The notes under the pieces are model-generated. The model was not told where the DNA came from and made no database searches. It saw nothing but the letters and a program-made list of their open reading frames with translations. The position numbers and the translations under genes are program-made. DNA of 28,139 bases from IMG/VR virus record IMGVR_UViG_3300027687_000055, positions 1 to 28,139 of that record. One strand, written 5' to 3'. Positions 22,193 to 28,139 of the stretch are shown here, one piece after another; within the stretch, counting starts at the first letter, position 1, and each line of letters starts with the position of its first letter. Source of the stretch: a virus.

Positions 22193-23470
22193 ATGAAGTC
22201 ATTTAAACAATTTAACGATGCAAAGGTTTCAGAAGCTGTTTTTACGTTTGGAAGATTTAATCCACCTACTATAGGGCATGGTAAACTTCTATCAAAAGTC
22301 GCTAAAGTCGCTAAAGGTAGTAACTATAGAATTTACGCTTCGCAAAGCAACGACAAAGATAAAAACCCATTAGAGTATCGCGAAAAAATAAAAGTAATGC
22401 GTAAGATGTTTCCTAATCATGGTAGAAACATCATTGAAGATATAAAAGCAAAGACAGTCTTTCACATTGCTACTGCTCTTTACGATCAGGGATTTACAAA
22501 AATCAAAATGGTTGTAGGATCTGATCGGGTATCTGAATTTCAAAAGTTGCTTAATAAGTACAATGACGTAAAAGGTAAACACGGATTTTATAATTTTGTA
22601 GATGGTATAGAAGTTATATCTGCAGGTGAAAGAGATCCAGACGCTGAAGGTGTTAAAGGAATGAGTGCATCTAAAATGCGCAAAGCGGCCGAAGAAGGAG
22701 ATTTTAAATCGTTTAGCTTAGGATTAACTAAAGCGTATGGAGAAGATATGACGCTGTTTAATCTTATTCGTAAAAGAATGGGTCTGAAAGAAAAAACAAG
22801 TTTTAGAGAACACATTCAATTGCCACCTCTATCCGATAAAAGGGAAAGGTACATAGCTGAAGAAATATTTAATATAGGTGATACTGCGTTTTTCAATAAT
22901 CAACCCGTGGTTATTAAACATAGAAAGTCTAACTTTGTTATTGGCGAAGATAGCAAAAAGTATTTCATTCATTCACTTGCGATCACGTCACTTGAAGAAA
23001 AGTTAAATCCTACTTACGGAAAAGGTCTTTCGAAATCGACTAAATCGAAACGACAAGCACAGTTTAATAAGCAAGCTAAATTAGACGATGACGATCCAAA
23101 GGCGTACAATCCAGCGCCAGGTGACGCAAGAGCGAAGACTAAAGTTTCGAAACATACCCTCGCTTATCGTAAAAAGTTTGGAGAGTTTGTAGAAATAGGT
23201 AAGGCGGCCGCCGATCATAAAAAAGATACACCTGGCCAAATTGACGAAAAGCAAATTGCTGGATTGAAAAAGAAAGCAGAAAAATCTGGTATAGCTTATG
23301 GCATATTAAAGCAAGTATTTGACCGCGGAATGGCTGCTTGGAAAACTGGTCACCGCCCAGGAGCAACACCTCACCAATGGGCATTTGCTAGAGTTAATTC
23401 CTTTATTACTAAAAGTAAAGGTACATGGGGTGGAGCAGACAAAGACTTAGCAGCAAAGGTCAGAGGATGA
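22193..23470 (+). CDS. NMN adenylyltransferase-like nucleotidyltransferase with C-terminal phage domain
   Basis: 425 aa. Leader MKSFKQFNDAKVSE, then directly AVFTFGRFNPPTIGHGKLL, the HxGH-type nucleotidyltransferase motif, followed by KMVVGSDRV and GMSASKMRKAAEEGDF, which matches the ISSTxxR-like second motif. Residues up to about 200 thus form an NMNAT/cytidylyltransferase-type domain transferring a nucleotidyl group, possibly ATP to NMN to form NAD. A middle Lys-rich linker includes DDPKAYNPAPGDARAKTK. The C-terminal domain (GLKKKAEKSGIAYGILKQVF, GMAAWKTGHRPGATPHQWA, ARVNSF, KGTWGGAD) is a recurrent phage domain (DUF5824-like). VSE/A just before the catalytic strand is a plausible cut site. 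Nucleotide specificity is not known. Confidence 0.83.
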   Translation: MKSFKQFNDAKVSEAVFTFGRFNPPTIGHGKLLSKVAKVAKGSNYRIYASQSNDKDKNPLEYREKIKVMRKMFPNHGRNIIEDIKAKTVFHIATALYDQGFTKIKMVVGSDRVSEFQKLLNKYNDVKGKHGFYNFVDGIEVISAGERDPDAEGVKGMSASKMRKAAEEGDFKSFSLGLTKAYGEDMTLFNLIRKRMGLKEKTSFREHIQLPPLSDKRERYIAEEIFNIGDTAFFNNQPVVIKHRKSNFVIGEDSKKYFIHSLAITSLEEKLNPTYGKGLSKSTKSKRQAQFNKQAKLDDDDPKAYNPAPGDARAKTKVSKHTLAYRKKFGEFVEIGKAAADHKKDTPGQIDEKQIAGLKKKAEKSGIAYGILKQVFDRGMAAWKTGHRPGATPHQWAFARVNSFITKSKGTWGGADKDLAAKVRG

Positions 23471-23703
23471 TATCGTTTAAAGAATACGCTGAAGGAACTG
23501 GTAAAAGCGAAACATGGGAAGATGGTTTCGAAAGACGCGTTGTTAAAACCACTAAACCAGATCATTTGGAAAAAGGATTCAAATGGCGCATTAAAGGTAA
23601 AGATCGCAACGAAATATCAATTAAACTGTATAAAACAAAACCAGATTTTGAAGAATACAAAAAACAAATGAAAAGAGTTGCAGGCCATGAATTTGGAAGG
23701 TGA
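23467..23703 (+). CDS. Small basic protein with capsid-targeting-like N-terminus
   Basis: 78 aa from ATG 23467 (ATGA overlap with the previous stop); the frame is open upstream but an ATG at 23425 would lie deep in the preceding gene. The N-terminus MISFKEYAEGTGKSE resembles the capsid-targeting leaders of its neighbours, though YAE is a weaker cleavage motif. The rest, DGFERRVVKTTKPDHLEKGF and WRIKGKDRNEISIKLY, is basic and beta-like and ends in an amphipathic helix. Probable small internal protein; function unknown. Confidence 0.68.
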   Translation: MISFKEYAEGTGKSETWEDGFERRVVKTTKPDHLEKGFKWRIKGKDRNEISIKLYKTKPDFEEYKKQMKRVAGHEFGR

Positions 23704-23709
23704 CATTAT

Positions 23710-23717
23710 TATAAATA
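23710..23717 (+). promoter_or_regulatory. T4-type late promoter box
   Basis: TATAAATA 7 nt after a stop codon. The expected start near 23723 leaves about 8 nt to the first ATG (23731) and 17 nt to the second (23740), favouring the second, which has GGGAA upstream. Confidence 0.75.
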
Positions 23718-23739
23718 GAATAACAACCTTATGGGAACT

Positions 23740-25035
23740 ATGAACATTTCAGAAATCAATCAAAAAAAATTATCGCTACTTGACGTAAGCCAGCTAACGG
23801 CGTTCCTTAATATTTTTAAAGGTGTGTCTAATCCAAAGGCCAGGCAGATTGTAAAAGATCTCACCCGCGAGCTTGGTACACGTAAGACAGAAGCAGTCGA
23901 AGAAGCTTCTGTTAAAGACATTATTAAGTCAGTAAAAGCTGCAACTAAAAAGATTGGCGGAATTATTGATAAAGTCATGGATGATGCCGAATTTCAAAAG
24001 GCTTACGCCAAATATATCGATAATCCTAATGATAAGAATAGGTTAAAGAAGATTCAAGACTATACAAATGGTATGATTGGCGATACGTTCGAATCAGCTC
24101 GTTTAAAAGAAGAACGCATTAAAGAGATATGTTCAATAGTACTTGGTGAAGATTTTGATCAAGACTTTATTTATGAAGATGCAGACTTTAGTAAACCTTC
24201 TATTATTAAAGAAGCGTACAAAAAATTTATAGACGAAAATCGCGCGATTGTTAACAATCCAAAAGGTATCAAAAGGTTTATTAAACAAGCAGAGAAAAAG
24301 TTTCCTCAGTATAAAGGTGAAATTGAACAACTTGAAGATGACGAAATTATTTTTCCAAACGATCCTAAACTAATTAACTTTTTTAAAGGTGCGCGAGAAG
24401 TCAAGTTTGTTCTTAAGGATTCTGTTGATCTTGAAGAAGCGAAAAAAGTAATTGCTTCAGTCGAATTGTGGAATGGCAAAAAAATGAAAAAGTCTTTTAA
24501 GGACCAATCAGCCGCAGAAAAGTTTATAAAGAAAACACAAGACGAAGAAGACGTTCGTGGATACAATATGTATGCAGAAGGTCTTGAAGAAGCAGTTAAA
24601 TTTTGGACAGTAACTATTACTAAGAAAGCTGGTAAACTCTTTAAAGGACAAACAGTTGACGTAAAAGCGCGCAACTCAGCTGAAGCTATTAAGAAAGGGA
24701 TTAAGCAAATGAAAGGTAATCCCGCACTAGTTCCAGGCGATAGTGTAGATGCGGTACTAGGAGAATCAATTGAAGAATCTAATAAAGATAAGTATATGTG
24801 GGGTGACATTAATAAGGCGTTGTCAAGTGCTGGTTTAAATCCTCGTATTATCATGAATGTTCTATCTAAACTTAAAGGTAAGGCGCTAAAAGAATCAAGA
24901 ACAGTTGACCTTGAAAAGGCCAACGTATTAACTTATGACGAGTATGATGAAGTTCAAAACTTCAAAAACTTTAATAAGAAAGACTGGAAACGCAATGCTA
25001 TCCAAAAGAAATACATCAGAAAGAACAAAGTATAA
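23740..25035 (+). CDS. Large late protein, likely head-internal or scaffold-related
   Basis: 431 aa from ATG 23740 (434 from 23731). No enzymatic motif. The composition is highly charged and helical, Lys/Glu rich, like T4 prohead core proteins. Possible prohead-protease sites (L/I)xE before small residues recur: VDLEE/A, GLEE/A and SIEE/S. A segment FWTVTITKKAGKLFKGQTVD with KARNSAEAIKKGIKQMKGN forms a small beta-alpha unit I recall from other phage internal proteins. The C-terminus is YDEYDEVQNFKNFNKKDW followed by basic residues. It begins a transcription unit with a late promoter and the ATGGGAACTATG start pattern. Role inferred from composition and context. Confidence 0.7.
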   Translation: MNISEINQKKLSLLDVSQLTAFLNIFKGVSNPKARQIVKDLTRELGTRKTEAVEEASVKDIIKSVKAATKKIGGIIDKVMDDAEFQKAYAKYIDNPNDKNRLKKIQDYTNGMIGDTFESARLKEERIKEICSIVLGEDFDQDFIYEDADFSKPSIIKEAYKKFIDENRAIVNNPKGIKRFIKQAEKKFPQYKGEIEQLEDDEIIFPNDPKLINFFKGAREVKFVLKDSVDLEEAKKVIASVELWNGKKMKKSFKDQSAAEKFIKKTQDEEDVRGYNMYAEGLEEAVKFWTVTITKKAGKLFKGQTVDVKARNSAEAIKKGIKQMKGNPALVPGDSVDAVLGESIEESNKDKYMWGDINKALSSAGLNPRIIMNVLSKLKGKALKESRTVDLEKANVLTYDEYDEVQNFKNFNKKDWKRNAIQKKYIRKNKV

Positions 25036-25060
25036 TACTCAACCAAATACAATGGGAAAT

Positions 25061-25363
25061 ATGAATTCGAACGAACGAACACGTCTAGATAGAATTGAAG
25101 AAAAGATCGATAAGATGGCAGATGCTATCATCGCTTTGGCACGGGCTGAAGAAAAGATCACGACTTTAGATGATACTACTAGAATAATTTTAAAACGAAT
25201 GGTTGCTCAAGATGATCGTCTGAGAAATGTCGAACAGCTTCAAGCAGATACTGAAGGAACCTTAAAAACAATTAAATCTATCACTTGGACGTTTGTCTCA
25301 GCTGTTGTCACTGGTCTTGCCGGTGCAGTACTATGGATGATAGGATTACCTGCAGGAGATTAA
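25061..25363 (+). CDS. Coiled-coil plus C-terminal membrane-anchor protein (XhlA-like layout)
   Basis: 100 aa from ATG 25061; an ATG 9 nt upstream (ATGGGAAATATG) is also in frame, and the frame is open further upstream to 24935 inside the previous gene. The body ERTRLDRIEEKIDKMADAII, TTLDDTTRIILKRM and DDRLRNVEQLQAD is a heptad-like coiled coil. Near the C-terminus SITWTFVSAVVTGLAGAVL is one transmembrane helix, then a short GLPAGD tail. This layout is that of XhlA-type haemolysin/holin-associated proteins, so a lysis or membrane role is possible. Its stop overlaps the next ATG (TAATG). Confidence 0.7.
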   Translation: MNSNERTRLDRIEEKIDKMADAIIALARAEEKITTLDDTTRIILKRMVAQDDRLRNVEQLQADTEGTLKTIKSITWTFVSAVVTGLAGAVLWMIGLPAGD

Positions 25364-25743
25364 TGAAAACATTCGCGCAATATTTAATTGAGAAGCCAAT
25401 GTCACCTCAACAGAGGATGCAACGAGCTAGGATAATGAAAAGACTTGCTCCTAAGCTTGCGATGAAACGTAAAATCGCAATGAAGAAAAAAGCACCTACT
25501 GAAAAGCTTTTACAGAGGGCTGAAAAACAAGCCAAAGATATTTTAAGAAAGAAATTTTCTGGAAAGGCCGAATACAACCAAATGAGTTTTGCTCAAAAAA
25601 GTCAGGTTGATAAAAAGGTTGAAAAGAAAAAAGCTCTCATTAAAAAAATTGGAAAAAAACTTTTGCCTAAACTCAAAAAAGCAGAAACTGAAAGAATTAA
25701 GGCACTTAAACAAGAAACCGCGGCCACACACCGCAAAATATAA
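25363..25743 (+). CDS. Highly basic internal protein with T4 IPIII-like leader
   Basis: 126 aa from ATG 25363, which overlaps the previous stop and has AGGAG upstream. The leader MKTFAQYLIE differs from the T4 IPIII capsid-targeting peptide (MKTYQEFIAE) only by substitutions at four positions and ends in LIE, a gp21-type cut site. The mature part is extremely Lys/Arg rich: MQRARIMKRLAPKLAMKRK, KAPTEKLLQRAEKQAKDIL, SQVDKKVEKKKALIKKIGKK. I recall this family in many marine T4-like phages as virion or structural protein. A DNA-bound internal protein packaged with, and possibly ejected with, the genome is the best inference. Confidence 0.8.
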   Translation: MKTFAQYLIEKPMSPQQRMQRARIMKRLAPKLAMKRKIAMKKKAPTEKLLQRAEKQAKDILRKKFSGKAEYNQMSFAQKSQVDKKVEKKKALIKKIGKKLLPKLKKAETERIKALKQETAATHRKI

Positions 25744-25755
25744 TAAGGAATAAAT

Positions 25756-26352
25756 ATGGAACTACAAGATACAATAACGCAGTCTGTGGCCGAAGCTGTC
25801 AAACAAGTCACGCACACAGCGAAGGATTTCAAACCTCATATGATGTATGATCCAAAAACGGGTAAAGGCTATGAAGCAAAAACCCATGAGGATCATCTAA
25901 AAATGAAAGACATGGGTTATACTCATGAAAAGCCAACTTCACAAGAAGAAAGTAACGAATTTACTGCAGCTGCTGCTAAAGCTAAACTTGCTGGCGATGA
26001 TGAATTTGAATTTGATGGCAAGACTTATCCAACAGAAATTAGTCAAGATGCCGCTGAAAAGATTCTTGGAAAAAAAGAAGAAGTAGAGCTCGAAGAAGCT
26101 TCAACTGATCTTGAAGAAGCACTTAAGCCTGACGATTTCGTAAAAGGTGGAGATGCTAAAATAACAAAACGTGAAGTTGATAAAATGTTATCGAAGATAT
26201 TCGTAAACGCTAAAATGGCAAAGACTGTTGAAAATAATGGTGCTTATAAGGCTGGACTAAAAGATGCAGGCAAAAAGAAAAATCCTTATGCAAAAGATAC
26301 CGCCGATTTCCATCTCTACGTTTTAGGAGTTCAGTCGGCTGACCTATCTTAA
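25756..26352 (+). CDS. Putative head-internal or scaffold-like protein
   Basis: 198 aa with a fair SD (AAGGAA, spacing 5). N-terminal helix, then DFKPHMMYDPKTGKGYEAKT and DHLKMKDMGYTHEKP, then NEFTAAAAKAKLAGDDEFEF with DGKTYPTEISQDAAEKILG. The latter two blocks recur in phage head-associated proteins. Between domains are VELEE/AS and DLEE/AL, two (L)xE/A sites spaced like prohead-protease cuts. The C-terminal region (DDFVKGGDAKITKREVDKML) is a separate helical unit. Function unknown; a precursor cut into pieces during head maturation is plausible. It is the last gene before a new late promoter. Confidence 0.7.
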   Translation: MELQDTITQSVAEAVKQVTHTAKDFKPHMMYDPKTGKGYEAKTHEDHLKMKDMGYTHEKPTSQEESNEFTAAAAKAKLAGDDEFEFDGKTYPTEISQDAAEKILGKKEEVELEEASTDLEEALKPDDFVKGGDAKITKREVDKMLSKIFVNAKMAKTVENNGAYKAGLKDAGKKKNPYAKDTADFHLYVLGVQSADLS

Positions 26353-26357
26353 TGGTG

Positions 26358-26365
26358 TATAAATA
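26358..26365 (+). promoter_or_regulatory. T4-type late promoter box
   Basis: TATAAATA. Using the T4 spacing, transcription would begin at about 26371, which is exactly the GTG start codon of the next gene. Confidence 0.65.
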
Positions 26366-26370
26366 ACTCT

Positions 26371-26739
26371 GTGAAACTATTTTCCGAATTAAATAATGAT
26401 AACTTTGATTTATATGCTGCTAAACATTATAGAAATCATCAATGCATAACGGCTGATGAATTTTATGACGATATAGCTAAATTCAAATATGTAGTAAGGC
26501 TTTTAAGGAGATACCGAGATACTGGTAGAATCCAAGAAAGATTATTGTTGAATCACATTATAACGATTTATAACGTATTCGATATTAGTGCAGCTAATAG
26601 AATGATATTTCATAGAGTAGATGTCAACCTTTGGCCTGCGCTTAAAACATTTTTAGTTTATTTAAATTATATACCAGAAAACACGTATCAGAATATAAAT
26701 ATTGATCTAGCATTAGCAACAAAACTAAAGGATTTATAA
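26371..26739 (+). CDS. Conserved T4-like phage protein (DUF7207-like)
   Basis: 122 aa with a GTG start; no alternative in-frame start exists before the conserved block, and a stop lies 21 nt upstream. Conserved pattern: DNFDLYAAKHYRNHQCIT, EFYDDIAKFKYVVRLLRRY, RIQERLLLNHIITIYNVFDI, and LWPALKTFLVYLNYIPE. This is a very constant small protein in marine T4-like phages that I associate with DUF7207; its function is not known to me. It has its own late box, overlapping the start so closely that the late transcript would be leaderless; read-through from upstream could supply a leader. A structural or head-assembly role is possible from promoter class. Confidence 0.78.
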   Translation: MKLFSELNNDNFDLYAAKHYRNHQCITADEFYDDIAKFKYVVRLLRRYRDTGRIQERLLLNHIITIYNVFDISAANRMIFHRVDVNLWPALKTFLVYLNYIPENTYQNINIDLALATKLKDL

Positions 26740-26740
26740 C

Positions 26741-27319
26741 ATGGGATTTTTAAGAGGACCAGATTTTTTCTACGCGATTCGTTTCTTACGATTGTTAACT
26801 ACGAAGTGGGAAAATACCACAGCGTTTAAGTTAGGTGTAGTAGATAAGAACGGTAAAAAACTTAAGAAACCTGAAACTAAAGAAGAAAAATCTGCTTACA
26901 ATTTATTCCACAAATTAGTTTTTAATGTTAAACGCTTGATAAATAAAATTCCACTTGGCAAATCGACCATTGCCTCATATGCTGCAGCGCTCTTTCTTAT
27001 TAAAGAGCACACCGGTATAGATGATGAAAATTTAAAAAAGGTCATAAAGGAATCCTGCGGTTTGGATCTTAGCGATTACAATCCCGAAATCAATGCATGG
27101 TATTTGACAGAAAGTGGAAATATAGAAGAAGGAAAATATGCTCTCATCCGTGATATAGCATTACCAAAGACAGGCGATATGCTCGCACAAAAAGGTACTT
27201 TGGTTGAAGTCACGACACAGGCGCCGTATGATACTGTATTAGGTCATCCGGTTTTTAAAGCAACACACGTAAAAACACAACAAACAATATATATCACAGA
27301 AGAAGATATAACAAAATGA
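26741..27319 (+). CDS. Conserved T4-like phage protein of unknown function (192 aa)
   Basis: It begins 1 nt after the previous stop. N-terminal FFYAIRFLRLLTTKWENTTAF, then KLGVVDKNGKKLKKPETKEE, AYNLFHKLVFNVKRLINKIP and STIASYAAALFLIKEHTGID, a pattern I recognise from many marine T4-like phages without a known function. The C-terminal 60 residues (EEGKYALIRDIALPKTGDML ... VFKATHVKTQQTIYITEEDI) are a small beta-barrel-like domain. No catalytic motif, signal peptide or confident membrane segment. Overlaps the next gene by 4 nt (ATGA). Confidence 0.75.
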   Translation: MGFLRGPDFFYAIRFLRLLTTKWENTTAFKLGVVDKNGKKLKKPETKEEKSAYNLFHKLVFNVKRLINKIPLGKSTIASYAAALFLIKEHTGIDDENLKKVIKESCGLDLSDYNPEINAWYLTESGNIEEGKYALIRDIALPKTGDMLAQKGTLVEVTTQAPYDTVLGHPVFKATHVKTQQTIYITEEDITK

Positions 27320-27609
27320 AAGACGAACAAACCACAACTGCTTCAATAGCAATAGCTGATCGTCCTTTAGGAAAGCCGAAGAAGAGAAAGTATAAACAAT
27401 TTGATGTATCAAACGAAACCTTTAACCGCTTTGCTACAGGCCGAACAAAATTTGAAAGATGGTCTAAATATCTAAATTTAGAAGACAGAAACGAAAAATC
27501 AATTTACGATTATCATCGTTCATCGCATGGTGAATCTATAATAATTTTAAGGAATGAAGAAAACGGTGCGTTACGTGCCATAAGACCAAGATCGTCTAAC
27601 GGGTTATAA
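27316..27609 (+). CDS. Conserved small T4-like phage protein (97 aa)
   Basis: Basic N-terminal third (LGKPKKRKYKQF), then FDVSNETFNRFATGRTKFER, WSKYLNLEDRNEKSIYDYHR and SIIILRNEENGALRAIRPR. I recall this kind of protein in marine T4-like phages, always uncharacterised. Translationally coupled to the preceding gene (ATGA) and last in its operon: 77 nt follow before nrdB, containing the nrdB promoter. A nucleic-acid-binding role would fit the basic segments but is unsupported. Confidence 0.7.
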   Translation: MKDEQTTTASIAIADRPLGKPKKRKYKQFDVSNETFNRFATGRTKFERWSKYLNLEDRNEKSIYDYHRSSHGESIIILRNEENGALRAIRPRSSNGL

Positions 27610-27624
27610 AGGTAAATATTTGTA

Positions 27625-27653
27625 TTTACTTTTTGTCGCATATATAGTATAAT
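27625..27653 (+). promoter_or_regulatory. Sigma70-type promoter of nrdB
   Basis: TTTACT at 27625-27630 (one mismatch) and TATAAT at 27648-27653, 17 bp apart. The predicted start near 27660 gives a leader of about 27 nt before the ATG at 27687. Confidence 0.75.
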
Positions 27654-27686
27654 AGTTCCTTAATCAATTAAATAGATAAAACCGCC

Positions 27687-28139
27687 ATGTCAATATTCGT
27701 AGAACAAATTTCAAGAAAACCAGATAATTATCCATGGACCGAAAAGTTCATTGAGGCAATGCACAATGGGTTTTGGACAGATAAGGAATTCAATTTCCAA
27801 TCTGATGTCCAAGACTTTAAAGTACACATGTCAGATAAAGAACGAGACATGGTTACTCGTTCTCTATCAGCAATTGCACAGATCGAAGTTGCGGTTAAAA
27901 CGTTCTGGGCAAACGTAGGCCAAAACCTACCTCATCCGTCTATCACTGACTTAGGTTATGTGATGGCAAACGTAGAAGTAATTCACAATAACGCTTATGA
28001 AAGACTTATCGATATTCTCGATATGGAAGACATCTTTGAAGAAAATCTTAAACTAGATATTATTCAAAATCGTGTAAAGTACTTGCGTAAGTATCTAAAG
28101 AAGCATTACAAAGATGCTAAAAAGCAATACGTTTATTCT
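27687..28139 (+). CDS. nrdB: Ribonucleotide reductase small subunit NrdB (5' part)
   Basis: 151 codons, open at the window end, so the C-terminal half is missing. Features: NYPWTEKFIEAMHNGFWTD, DKERDMVTRSLSAIAQIEVA, FWANVGQNLPHPSITDLGYV and ANVEVIHNNAYERLIDIL. E97, H100 and Y104 match the E. coli NrdB E115, H118 and radical Y122 spacing. The first metal ligand, Asp84 in E. coli, aligns with Glu67 here, a substitution associated with some alternative-cofactor subclasses. NrdB generates the radical used by NrdA to reduce ribonucleotides, supplying dNTPs for replication. It returns to an early-type promoter after the late cassette. No Shine-Dalgarno is evident. Confidence 0.92.
   Translation, partial: MSIFVEQISRKPDNYPWTEKFIEAMHNGFWTDKEFNFQSDVQDFKVHMSDKERDMVTRSLSAIAQIEVAVKTFWANVGQNLPHPSITDLGYVMANVEVIHNNAYERLIDILDMEDIFEENLKLDIIQNRVKYLRKYLKKHYKDAKKQYVYS

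Noticed and set aside
24306-24923. 205-aa open frame on the - strand
   Set aside because: It lies wholly antisense to the 23.7-kb late gene; Ser/Leu/Phe-rich composition is what the reverse of Lys/Glu-rich coding gives. No promoter or RBS.
25031-25036. TATAAT before the coiled-coil membrane gene
   Set aside because: At 17 bp upstream the sequence is GAAATA, not TTTACA-like; the hexamer lies across coding sequence and looks incidental.
1-28139. CRISPR arrays, insertion sequences, inteins, self-splicing introns or homing endonucleases
   Set aside because: No regularly spaced repeats, transposase or HNH/GIY-YIG patterns were seen, and gp43, UvsX, gp41 and the visible NrdB part are uninterrupted.

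Overview
This window is a contiguous piece of a T4-like (Straboviridae/Kyanoviridae-type) tailed phage genome. Every recognisable gene is on the + strand, the DNA is visibly AT-rich, genes are packed with 1-44 nt overlaps, and the core order 45-44-62-regA-43 ... uvsX-41 is T4 synteny. Gene 62 and many accessory proteins look more like those of marine T4-like phages, while gp42 and the alpha-glucosyltransferase look close to T4 itself. The host cannot be named from the sequence; a marine Gram-negative bacterium is the best guess.

Layout. (1) 1-628: a structured leader, a small basic ORF and a DUF5664-type dNTP diphosphohydrolase. (2) 638-6658: replication block with sliding clamp (45), clamp loader (44/62), RegA, an inserted Hsp20 gene and DNA polymerase (43). 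(3) 6699-13593: nucleotide and DNA-modification block with a MazG-like pyrophosphohydrolase, an AEP-primase-like protein, dCMP hydroxymethylase (42), an NMAD1-like protein, a 2OG-Fe(II) oxygenase-like protein, dCMP deaminase (cd), T4-type alpha-glucosyltransferase (agt) and a Dcm-like C5 methyltransferase. (4) 13656-16830: recombination and helicase block (uvsX, a small linker gene, 41) and a SprT-like metalloprotease. (5) 16843-26352: a late-promoter cassette whose proteins repeatedly carry T4-style capsid-targeting N-termini ending in an (L/I)xE cleavage motif. They include an AAA+ ATPase, a nuclease-like protein, a KxDG ligase-like protein, an NMN-adenylyltransferase-like protein and basic internal proteins. 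(6) 26358-28139: three conserved T4-like proteins of unknown role and the start of nrdB.

Regulation is unusually readable. Seven sigma70-type promoters (TTTACA, exactly 17 bp, TATAAT) stand before 45, 44, 43, mazG, 42, uvsX and nrdB. At five of them the predicted transcript start falls within about 3 nt of the start codon, implying (near-)leaderless mRNAs. Five T4 late-promoter boxes (TATAAATA) precede regA, hsp20, the AAA+ gene, the 23.7-kb gene and the 26.4-kb gene. The hsp20 leader contains stacked hairpins, the last of which pairs out the Shine-Dalgarno with a bulged G, like a ROSE-type RNA thermometer.

How it fits together: gp42 makes hydroxymethyl-dCMP, the pyrophosphohydrolases and deaminase reshape dNTP pools, the replisome incorporates the base, and AGT glucosylates it on DNA. 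Late in infection a set of enzymes would be pulled into the prohead, trimmed by the prohead protease and delivered into the next host. The last point is inference from N-terminal motifs. All names rest on motif recall; no database search was run.
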